A stretch of DNA of 22,270 nt from an uncultured Clostridia bacterium. Lineage in GTDB: Bacteria > Bacillota > Clostridia > TANB77 > CAG-508. The notes beneath the pieces were generated by a model. The model had not been told where the DNA came from and did no database searches. It was given only the letters and a program-made list of their open reading frames with translations. The DNA is taken from assembly GCA_934149275.1 (NCBI GenBank), contig CAKPEG010000021.1, positions 1-22,270 on the forward strand. Direction: 5' to 3'. Shown one piece after another: positions 9,804-19,000 of this stretch (position 1 is the stretch's first letter; each line of letters opens with the position of its first letter). The position numbers and the translations under genes are program-made.

Positions 9804-9975
9804 ACTTTTTATTCTCTTTTTCATTACATTTATTCGACAAAAACGCAGTTTACTTGCGGAACAACACCACCCATTGTATTCTCTTCAAAATAATCCACAG
9901 GGCACAAAAAAAGTAATCCACACCCTGTCAAACACCCTCACTCAAACATTCCACAAGAATATTAATCATTAGACA
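9804..9975. other. Intergenic stretch with two near-DnaA-box motifs and no gene
   Basis: No plausible coding region. It contains TAATCCACA twice on the plus strand (9891-9899 and 9914-9922), each one base from the DnaA-box consensus TTATCCACA. ACAGGG (9897-9902) pairs with CCCTGT (9923-9928) in a weak inverted repeat. TTCGACA (9833-9839) is the complement of a Spo0A-box-like TGTCGAA, a 7-bp match that could easily be chance. Confidence 0.4.
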
Positions 9976-10177
9976 AAAGTAAAATACATATAAAATTTTT
10001 GAATCACCGCGCAGGGACCAAACGAACGAAGTGAGTTCGATTGAAGCATTCTACCCGATTTGAAAATAAGAAAATGTCAATGGGATGTAGGCAACATCCA
10101 AATTGACATTTTCTTATTTTCAAGAATCGAGGAATGCGCCAGCAAGGTGTGAAAAAATTTTATATGTATTTTTCTTT
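9976..10177. repeat. Structured palindromic element, copy 1 (MITE-like)
   Basis: The ends are inverted: AAAATACATATAAAATTTTT at the left answers AAAAAATTTTATATGTATTTT at the right. Inside are a small hairpin (CGAAC, loop GAAGTGA, GTTCG), a GCATTC/GAATGC stem, and a long central hairpin whose arms match perfectly over 22 bp (from TTGAAAATAAG to its complement CTTATTTTCAA), capped by GGATGT/ACATCC. The core CGCGCAGGGACC...GCGCCAGCAAGGTGTG recurs at 21808-22008 in the same orientation. No ORF. A non-autonomous mobile element or a structured RNA both fit. It abuts the terminator of the 1,937-aa gene. Confidence 0.8.
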
Positions 10178-10184
10178 ATATTAT

Positions 10185-10231
10185 GATAAAAAGATGAGCA
10201 TATCAACGTTTCCGTCGATACACTCATCTTT
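10185..10231 (-). terminator. Strong intrinsic terminator of the two-gene operon
   Basis: On the minus strand AAAGATGAG pairs with CTCATCTTT, and the stem continues with a few G-U pairs through TATCGACG / CGTTGATA to a GAAA (GNRA) tetraloop, about 19 bp in all, followed by TTTTT. It begins 21 nt after the TAA of the 1,937-aa gene. This marks the end of the operon and makes the giant downstream gene a separate unit. Confidence 0.88.
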
Positions 10232-10251
10232 AATAACCTATGAATCTATCC

Positions 10252-13200
10252 TTACTTCTGATCAGAAGCAATATCATCATCATCATATTTAGTTTTCTTA
10301 ACAACCATAATAACCGTTATTACCATAATTGCAATCGCTGCAACAATCAACAATCCCAATATAACTCTTATAGCCACATTAGCTCTTTGTCTTTGTAAAC
10401 TCAAACCAGTAGGTTCAGAGAATGTAATTGTATCCTTAGCAGCATACGCATCTCTCTCAGTCAATACAGTCTCACCGTTTGAAAGTGTAGTAGTCTTTGG
10501 TTGGAATTCATAAGTAACCTTACCATCAGCATCCTTCTTAGCAACCTTGTCATAACCAGCCTCATAAGCAGGTCTTTGTTTAGCAATCATGTTAGCATTA
10601 CCAGGTATAGCAGCTATATCCCTTCTACCAACTGGGTTACTATACATTGCGATCTCAACCAAGTTGTCATAGTTCATATTCTTAATTGCATCTTCGCTTC
10701 CTTGTGAAGCAGTAACAATTGTCATTGTAGCCTTAGACTCATCAGCATTTACTGATTCTGGCATTAATTCCTTAGTAATATTTGAATTATACTTACTTCT
10801 TGTCTCAGAAGCAATATCATCAGCTGTAGTATACATTTTTAATGTAAATGGTTCTACAATAGGTTTTATTATTCTGTCATCAGCAGTTGTCTGTGGTTGA
10901 CCATTTATTGTTTTAGTTCTGTAATATGTTATTTTTACAACATCATTTGACATTCTCTCGTTATCTGATAAAGAAATATTGTTCTTTCCTGTTGCAACAT
11001 ATGCTCTTTTTTTATCATCCTGTAAGTTCTCATCATCAACTGTACTATTGTTATAAGCCATAAGTGATAATTTATTCTTTCTGTCAATATCTGAAGAATC
11101 TGTCCAGCTTTGGTTAGCTACACTTTCTGTATCTTCTTTACTTATACTAATGTCATTATCAACATAATCAACTAACTGATCAACAGTTGTCTTAACAACA
11201 ACATCTCCACTTTCATCTTTGTATGCGAATTTGTACTTCGTTGTTAAATCATTTCCACTTGTAGCTTCTGTTCCATTTGTATAATAGTGTAATCCAACAT
11301 ACTTACCATATTGAATACCTCTACCTGTATTAAATGGAGATAAATCACCACTATTTAAATCTGCACCAGATTCATAATTTGTAGCTAAGTCAAATAAGGT
11401 TTCTGCATATTTCTTTTCTGAAACATATTTTGTTGTGTAATCAGTTTCAGATTTATTAATTACATCAATCTTATAAGTTAATTTAACTTGTAATCCCTTT
11501 AAGTAACTTGCCTCAACTGCAATATACTTAAAGCCTTGAGTTCCAGCTGTTAATAATTCTTTATTAATTTCTGTAACCTTGTCAGCTCTTATTGTAGCTA
11601 TATCTGAATCTGTACCAGCAGTCTTAATAATGTTACCCTCATCATCACATGATACTGTAAGAACTACATCGTTTCCATCATTCTTTAATAATTCAATCTT
11701 ATTAATTTCCTTTTGGATATATAATCTTGTTTCTGGTCTTCTTGTTAAACCGAAGTCAATATTAGGAATTATATAATTGTGTTTATCTTTTGCATTCATA
11801 TCCTTAGATCCTTCAGTTGTTTTTACATTTTGTTGATAATCAATCTCTTTTTGATTTTCAATATCAACAACGAACTTAGCTGTATTAGCAACCATTGAAG
11901 TTTTATCAATCAATTCAGCTTTATTTTGCGCTAATAATGTTTGATATTCTTCTGTTAAGTTTTGATATTTATCTTTTGTACTATTTGCAGCTAAAACTTC
12001 TGCATTTTTATTTGTTATTGTTCTTGAATAAGCATCAACACTAAGTCTTCTTGGTTCATAATCTCTAGCATCAGAAACTCTTGCATTATTCAACGCAGTA
12101 GCTTGTGTACCATTACTTAAATCTTGCCATTGGTTATTCAATGTTGATCTTATATTATCTGCTGAAAGTGCTTCACTATCAGCTGTTCCATTAACAGTTC
12201 CATCTATAGTACCACTATAAATTTCACCTTTTTCGTTTCTAACTGCAGGATCATTAGTCATATTAACTTGGTATGCAGTATTCTTATAATCTTGACCGCT
12301 GTATTGTAATGTTTTTTCTGTATTACCATACTCAAATCTTACAACATAATTTCCTGATAAGAAATCTTTGAATTCATATTCACCTTGAGCATTTGTTACA
12401 GCCTTTGAAGTGTAATCAGATTGTTCATTTTCAAGAGCAAATGATCCATCAGGCCAAATATATTCAAATTCATAATCTAAAATATCAATATTAATAATCT
12501 TACCAGCTAGTTTTCCACCTGGTTGTAAATCACTTTGATCAACTTTTATCTTTTCAACTAATTGTACATCAACATCTGGAATTCCAGTATCATCACCATC
12601 TAATATACCATTAGCCTCGCTATAATCATTTCTCTTATCTTCCCAAACCACACCATTTAATTTTCTTACATTTTCATCTTTCTTTAATGTAACTTTCAAT
12701 ACTGGCGCTGCTTCCGTATCATCTTCAAAGAATTTAGAATCTAATTTTCCATTAGAATCTTTTGCTGATACGTTGATGTTATCTGGAGCTGAATCTTGAT
12801 CAACTCTACCAGAAATTTGACCAGCTTTATATCTTGTAGTTTTATGTCTTGCTACAGATTCATCTGTATATACTGATGTGAATCTTGTAATTTCAGCTAT
12901 GTTTGATTTTTCATTTAATAAATCATCCCTATTTGTTGGAGTTGATTCTTGTATATCATCATATCCGTCTTTATCAACTTCATATGTAACATACACTTCA
13001 AAGCTCTCACCAGGTTCAAGTGTTAATTTATCATCAACTGACTTTTTATTTCCAGCCAATGCACTTAATCCTGTACATTTTGCAACTTTATAATCTCCAC
13101 TATTAGGAAGTGCCTCAAATGTTAAATCTCCAGTTGCCTTATCATTTGTTCCCAAGCCATCAATATATTTATTCTTTAAATCATCTTCTCTGTTCCAGCT

Positions 13201-16065
13201 ATATAAATCACTATATGAATTATTAGCAGCTAACTTTCTGTAGTATGGTGTTTCTGCAACAACCTTTTCTTTTCTTGCAACATCATCTTTATCTCCTGTT
13301 GAAATATAAGATGTTACTTTCTTACCGGCTGTCTCTAAACCAACCATTGAGAATGTCTTATCATAGTAATCTGTAAATTCATTTATCGAAACATCTGTAA
13401 GTACAGAAGTGTTATATAACTGAATTTTATATGTTACAAATAATCTTAATTCTGAACCTTCTTTTAAAGCTTTAACTATTGTTTTTGTAACATCATCTTT
13501 AATTGAATCATAAGCACTAGATCTATATTTAAAATCTGAGTTATATAATCCAATACTATATGTTTGTTTTCTGTATTCAGGTTGAACTGTCTTTTTTAAA
13601 GCTTCATCTGTTAATAAACCTAATGAATTATATGTATAATCTGTTTCTTGTTCATTAACAACTACTTTAGCTTTATATAAATCTTTCAATACACTAATAT
13701 CTGTGTGATATCTTTCAAGTAAACCTAAGTTTATTTGATTGAAATATTCATCAACTGGTTTATATGTATCTTTCAATACTTTTATATTATCATAATTCTT
13801 TTTCTCAACATGATATTTAGTTTCATAAGGGAATACTAATCCCGCTTCTGAAGTTCTAGCTGAGAATTTATATTGATCATATATAAATCCTTTATCATCA
13901 TGCGTTACCAATGTTGACTTTTTCTTAGTATATTCATCACCAACATCTTTTGAAGTATAACTTAATGAAGCTTCTTGATTTTTTCTAACTCCATTTTCAA
14001 CTTTATTATATTGTGATTGACCAACACCACCAGTTGCCTTACCTTGTGTAGTTCCATTTGATGTATCTATTGCCTTATCACCATAAAATTCTGTAAAGTA
14101 ACTATCAAAGTCTTTTCTTTCAGCACTATTTTCAACGATATATGAATCGTTAGAATAATCTATTTTTGCTGAATTTCCTTTTATTCTTGAATAATCTGAA
14201 TCAACTCCAGCAGTTTCAGCAGCCGTTTTCTTAAATGCAGCTAATTTCTGATCAACTTTATCTTTTCCAGATGATTTCAAGTATTCAGTAGCTTCATATG
14301 TTTGACCATCATATACAAACTCAACATCATAAGACATTACATATTTTGATGTATCTAATCCCTCTTCTGAAGGAACTTGTATCTGTGGAATTTCATATTT
14401 ACCTTTAGCAATATAAACTCTATTATTTATAAAGTCTATCGTTTTTCCAGAAGCATCCCAAGCAATCGCTTTTTCTCTTTCAACCTCTGTTAATTTGTTG
14501 TTATTCTTTTTGTATTTAACTTTCCAAACTACAATCTCAACACTATTATCAACAGCATAGCCCTCTGATTTATCTTTAATTCCTAGTGTTCCTGTAGATT
14601 GATCTTTTTGTTCATCTTGATCTATCCAAACCATACCAGAAAGGTGAGTTCTTAAATCAACAGGTTCTGGCATTACTTCAAGTTCAACTGGCATTGCAGC
14701 TCTTTCTCCATTTAATCCTGAGAAAGCATCTACGTCAATTTTCTCATTTGGACCAGTTGTATTTGACATTGTCTGTAATTTTGTTACTTCACCAGTATCC
14801 TCATCTTCCAAATAACCTGTATATACTTCATATGAACCTTTTGCAGTCATGTAATGGAAGTCAACTTTGAAACTCTTTAATGCAACAACATCATCTAAGT
14901 AATCAATTGCTAAATAGAATTCTTCACCATCATATGGGAATGAATAAGTTTCAGCTGTATCTAAAAATTCTTGAGCTTTTTTATTATGAGCATCTTCATC
15001 TTTATATACAATCTTAAAGTTTGTATTTTGTATAAATACTGACTCTCCTGAAGAATCTAATACTTCATTTCCGTCTCCGTCAACACCAACTAAAGTCATT
15101 TTTGTAATACCTGCAAAATCTACTTTAGCACGTTGACCTTGTTGAGTTGTTCTTCTCTTATAATTAATCTTTAATGGTCCTACCATATATTTATTTGTAT
15201 CAGCATCAAAAGAAACTTTTAAATCTGATGATTTGTCAGGACTCATTCCAACATTATAATTAATTTTAAATGTTCCATCTTCATTCTTTGGCCAACTTGT
15301 GTCTCCATCATTCATTTCTTTAACATAACTTTCGAAATCTCTAGCTTCAGCAGCAAGTCCACCACTCAAATCGTCTGGTAAATAAACATTTTCTGTTCTT
15401 GTACATACGAACCACCATGCATATTGTACATATGAATATACACCATCTCCGCCACCAGCAGTTGGATTTAATTTAACAACATAGTATTTTCCATCATTAT
15501 CTTTGATAACATAAGTTTCATCACCAATATTATCAACACTATTATTTGAGTTTTTAACTCTATATATTATTTCATCACCAACTTTAGTGAATTCCTCTAA
15601 TTTCTTCTTAGAACCATCATACAAAGTTTGAGTCTTTGTAAATGATAAACTTGATGTAGTACCAGGAAGATTATTTGCAGTTTCTGCTAATACCCAAGCC
15701 TCAGCAGGTGTTGCAATATATGATCCTTGTAAGCTCCAGTTACCTTCATATCCTAAAGGCATACCCTTAGCAATACAGTACAAGTTAGGTTCAGAAATTA
15801 ATCTATCATACGTTAACGCTGGGCTACTTCCCAATGAATCATGTGAATACTCTTGAAGTACATTATAAGCTGTCTCTCCTTGTTTCTTTACCCAATCCTT
15901 AACCTTAATTGCATGTTCTTTTGAAATCTTAGTAGCTTCTTCAGCTGTATACATTTTTGCAAGTGAAATCAAATCAGGTGATTTCATTGCAATTATTAGG
16001 TACGCAAATAGTACAAGTAACGTTATTATAAATGTTCTTATTATAAATTTCTTTTTGTTTCTCAT
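10252..16065 (-). CDS. 1,937-aa double-membrane-anchored surface protein with SdrD-B-like domains and a candidate thioester domain
   Basis: An N-terminal hydrophobic segment (residues about 8-27, after MRNKKK) and a C-terminal helix (about 1899-1922) followed by KKTKYDDDDIASDQK suggest a large extracellular loop held at both ends, unless the first is cleaved. LYCIAKG (Cys97) and YVQYAWW (Gln214) resemble the Cys and TQXA-type Gln of thioester adhesin domains. LSGMVWIDQDEQ (about 473-592) and LNGVVWEDKRNDYSEANG (about 1135-1250, ending GEYEFKDFLSGNYVVRFEYG) are Cna-B/SdrD-B-like. Near the C-terminus is YSNPVGRRDIAAIPGN, then SEPTGL before the helix. The long middle is unrecognised. Its ATG overlaps the previous gene's TGA (ATGA); the Shine-Dalgarno AAGGGGGTGAT lies inside that gene's last codons, so translation is probably coupled. 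Adhesion is inferred. Confidence 0.93.
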   Translation of the reverse strand: MRNKKKFIIRTFIITLLVLFAYLIIAMKSPDLISLAKMYTAEEATKISKEHAIKVKDWVKKQGETAYNVLQEYSHDSLGSSPALTYDRLISEPNLYCIAKGMPLGYEGNWSLQGSYIATPAEAWVLAETANNLPGTTSSLSFTKTQTLYDGSKKKLEEFTKVGDEIIYRVKNSNNSVDNIGDETYVIKDNDGKYYVVKLNPTAGGGDGVYSYVQYAWWFVCTRTENVYLPDDLSGGLAAEARDFESYVKEMNDGDTSWPKNEDGTFKINYNVGMSPDKSSDLKVSFDADTNKYMVGPLKINYKRRTTQQGQRAKVDFAGITKMTLVGVDGDGNEVLDSSGESVFIQNTNFKIVYKDEDAHNKKAQEFLDTAETYSFPYDGEEFYLAIDYLDDVVALKSFKVDFHYMTAKGSYEVYTGYLEDEDTGEVTKLQTMSNTTGPNEKIDVDAFSGLNGERAAMPVELEVMPEPVDLRTHLSGMVWIDQDEQKDQSTGTLGIKDKSEGYAVDNSVEIVVWKVKYKKNNNKLTEVEREKAIAWDASGKTIDFINNRVYIAKGKYEIPQIQVPSEEGLDTSKYVMSYDVEFVYDGQTYEATEYLKSSGKDKVDQKLAAFKKTAAETAGVDSDYSRIKGNSAKIDYSNDSYIVENSAERKDFDSYFTEFYGDKAIDTSNGTTQGKATGGVGQSQYNKVENGVRKNQEASLSYTSKDVGDEYTKKKSTLVTHDDKGFIYDQYKFSARTSEAGLVFPYETKYHVEKKNYDNIKVLKDTYKPVDEYFNQINLGLLERYHTDISVLKDLYKAKVVVNEQETDYTYNSLGLLTDEALKKTVQPEYRKQTYSIGLYNSDFKYRSSAYDSIKDDVTKTIVKALKEGSELRLFVTYKIQLYNTSVLTDVSINEFTDYYDKTFSMVGLETAGKKVTSYISTGDKDDVARKEKVVAETPYYRKLAANNSYSDLYSWNREDDLKNKYIDGLGTNDKATGDLTFEALPNSGDYKVAKCTGLSALAGNKKSVDDKLTLEPGESFEVYVTYEVDKDGYDDIQESTPTNRDDLLNEKSNIAEITRFTSVYTDESVARHKTTRYKAGQISGRVDQDSAPDNINVSAKDSNGKLDSKFFEDDTEAAPVLKVTLKKDENVRKLNGVVWEDKRNDYSEANGILDGDDTGIPDVDVQLVEKIKVDQSDLQPGGKLAGKIINIDILDYEFEYIWPDGSFALENEQSDYTSKAVTNAQGEYEFKDFLSGNYVVRFEYGNTEKTLQYSGQDYKNTAYQVNMTNDPAVRNEKGEIYSGTIDGTVNGTADSEALSADNIRSTLNNQWQDLSNGTQATALNNARVSDARDYEPRRLSVDAYSRTITNKNAEVLAANSTKDKYQNLTEEYQTLLAQNKAELIDKTSMVANTAKFVVDIENQKEIDYQQNVKTTEGSKDMNAKDKHNYIIPNIDFGLTRRPETRLYIQKEINKIELLKNDGNDVVLTVSCDDEGNIIKTAGTDSDIATIRADKVTEINKELLTAGTQGFKYIAVEASYLKGLQVKLTYKIDVINKSETDYTTKYVSEKKYAETLFDLATNYESGADLNSGDLSPFNTGRGIQYGKYVGLHYYTNGTEATSGNDLTTKYKFAYKDESGDVVVKTTVDQLVDYVDNDISISKEDTESVANQSWTDSSDIDRKNKLSLMAYNNSTVDDENLQDDKKRAYVATGKNNISLSDNERMSNDVVKITYYRTKTINGQPQTTADDRIIKPIVEPFTLKMYTTADDIASETRSKYNSNITKELMPESVNADESKATMTIVTASQGSEDAIKNMNYDNLVEIAMYSNPVGRRDIAAIPGNANMIAKQRPAYEAGYDKVAKKDADGKVTYEFQPKTTTLSNGETVLTERDAYAAKDTITFSEPTGLSLQRQRANVAIRVILGLLIVAAIAIMVITVIMVVKKTKYDDDDIASDQK
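15424..15777 (-). other. Candidate internal-thioester (TQXA-like) domain core
   Basis: The codons for Cys97 (15775-15777, in LYCIAKGMPL) and Gln214 (15424-15426, in SYVQYAWWF) sit 117 residues apart near the N-terminus. Known thioester adhesin domains pair a Cys after an aromatic residue with a Gln in a [TV]QxA.W-like motif, usually somewhat further apart. Between them is a helical-looking TPAEAWVLAETANN. The match is by motif only and lacks a canonical Thr before the Gln. Confidence 0.45.
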
Positions 16066-19000
16066 ACTATCACCCCCTTATTCTTTCTATCAATCTGTAT
16101 CTTAATTACATACAGAGTAATCAATAAGACTATCAGTGTAGTACTAATAATCATTAAGTTAATCATACTTCCACCAGTTTGAACACCAATAATTAAATCG
16201 GCTTTGCTCAAATCATCTTCATCTTGAGCTTGGTTATTCGGAGTAGAATCAACATCACTAATTGCATATTGGTTATAATCCTCGGCAATTTCGAATGTGT
16301 TATTTATAATTCCTGTTCCGTTTTCTGTCATCTTCTTTGTTAAAATTAACTTAATTTCTTTTGTATCACCAGGTTGTAATAATATATCTTCAAGTTGATT
16401 TGTATAAGCATTACCATCAGCAGCAACATACCAACCAGAATTTAATCCAGTATCAAGTTCTAACTCTTCTGGTAAATAATCAACTATTGATTTTACATAT
16501 CCTGCAATTTCTCCTCTGTTTGCAACTGTTATTGTATACTCTACAAACAATTTTGAAGAATCTGCATATTTAGGATTAATATCAACTTTTGCAAGTTTTG
16601 GATTTTCCATTTCATATGTATTTGTTTCTTTATCATTTTGAACTGTAATTCTATTAATATTTGCATCTAATGATAAATCAAACATACCAGCTTTTACAAA
16701 ACCAATATCAATATCAGATACACTTGAATCCTTTATACTAATCTTATCAGTAACTGCTTTATAATTTGAAGTAATTGCATCTGAGTTTTTATCAGCTGTA
16801 ACACCTTGTTTCTTATAATCAGTTAGTTGATATTTTGTTGTATCATATTCAAATTTTACATAGTAATCACCAGGTTTAACATTTTCGAAAATATATTCTC
16901 CAACATTATTTGTAACCACTTGACTAACTATTTCTTGAGAAGAAATATCACATAATTTTGCAACTATATTAGCCATTCCTTCTTCATCATCATCTTTTTT
17001 ACCATCTTTGTTTTTATCATAAAATGCTGTACCTATAATTTTATATGTTGCATTTTCATTAACTACTGACTCTTTACTTACTGATTCACCAACAGTAGTA
17101 ATTCCATCATAATTAACTACTGGAGCATCTTCACTTACAACTTCTACAGCCATATCATCGCTTGTATCTGTTGAGCCAACTTCATCAGAAACCTCAGGTT
17201 GAAGAATATTAGTTACCTTTTCAGTTTCAACTTTTTCAACATTATTTCCTGAAACTTCCCAACCAGTACCAACGACCTTTTCATCAGTTCCTTGTAAGTT
17301 TTCAGCTCTACATAGCAAACTAATCTTAGCAGTTTCACCAGCATATATTTCAGTTGTCATTGAGAAATTATCTGATATATAAGCATTTACTGTTCTACCA
17401 CTATCAAATTCACATTTACCAGAAATCATTACTAATCCACTTGGTAAATTATTAGCAACATTTATAGTATCACTTGCTTTTCCTACATTCTTAACTTCAA
17501 GAACATATTCAACATAGTCGCCTTCTTTAATATATCTATTATCAGAATTTGCATAACTGTTAATTTCTAATTTTGGTTTAGCTAAAGTAACATGATTTTC
17601 ATCTGACATATAAGATGCTTTTAAATCTCCACTTTCAACTGTTGCAGTAGAAACTAAATCTTTTTCTGTATCACTCATATCGTTAGCTTTAACAACAACT
17701 TTACAAGTCTTTCCTGCACCTAATGAAGAAACATTCCATGTAACAACTCTTGAACTTGAATCGAAATTTCCTACATTTGAATTATCCCCATCAACATAAG
17801 CATTAACAAAATCTAATCCTTCTGGAATAACTTGTCTTACAACAATATTATTAATACTTGCATTATTTTGATTTGCAATCATTACTGAATAAGTCATTTC
17901 CTCATCTGGTAATATTGGATAACCATCTTTAGTTGAAGTAAGTTCAACATCAATTTGAGAATCATCAATTTTATATTCTTTATCTTGAGTCAATGTAATA
18001 GCTTTTTCTAATCCATCAGCTTCAAGATTTGCTTCCAAATTAATTGTTCCTTCATATCCATCTAAGACTTCTAATCTAAATTGAACTGTCGTAGATTGGA
18101 ACTCTTTAATTTCTCCTATATCAATTGAAATTTCATTTGTATCTTCACCATCTGTTACATATCTTGTTCCTTCTGGCACATTAGCTTTTAAAACAACATT
18201 TGTAGCAGCTGTTCTTCCGTCATTTCTGATGTTTACAGTATAGTCAACATATTGACCAGCTATAACAGTATCGCCTTGAACACTTGTTGACATATCAGCA
18301 TTAAGCATTGGAGCATTTCCAGTTGTTAAAACAACTTTATCAGCTTCACAAACACCTTGTGTTCTTTCTCCTACATAATATGTACCAAATGTTCCAGCCA
18401 TATCAATATTATTTGTTAAATATGGTGGTATTTCAAAATCATATGTGAAAGATAAAATATCACCAATTTTTACATTCTCATTAACTACAATTAAGAAAGA
18501 TTTAACTTTATCTAATGATTCAGGTTCAACTGTCCATCCATTTGATGCTACATTTAAATCATCTGTTGCATCACCATTTTCTGAATAATACACAGTTGTT
18601 GTAAATCCATCAGCCTCTGAGAAAATCTTTGATGTCATTGGAGCTGTCATATTTGTTCCTAAAGCTTCATTAGAAACAATTGATTTATTTCCATCAAATA
18701 TTGTTCTACCTAAAATGTGAACATCATGCATTTCCTCATCAGTATTATTTATTAATATCATTTTCATTTCAGCTGTTCTCTTGTCAGCAAATGTAGCAAT
18801 TGTATCTTCTTTTCTACCTTGATCAACTGAAATTAATGAAGCATTATCTTTATAATTTGAAATCATTTGTGCATTTACAAATCCATTTGGAGCAACAATA
18901 TTTAAATCTGTATCATATTCTCCTTGTTTTCCAATTAATAAGTATGCTGATGGAGATGTAATCATATTCCAATCAGAACTTAATACATAATTTGTTGCAT

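Noticed and set aside
9976..10177. A complete insertion sequence, riboswitch or IscB/TnpB-linked guide RNA
   Set aside because: No transposase or nuclease ORF is near either copy, no clear target-site duplication is seen, and I could not match a known riboswitch consensus. It is kept as an unclassified structured repeat.
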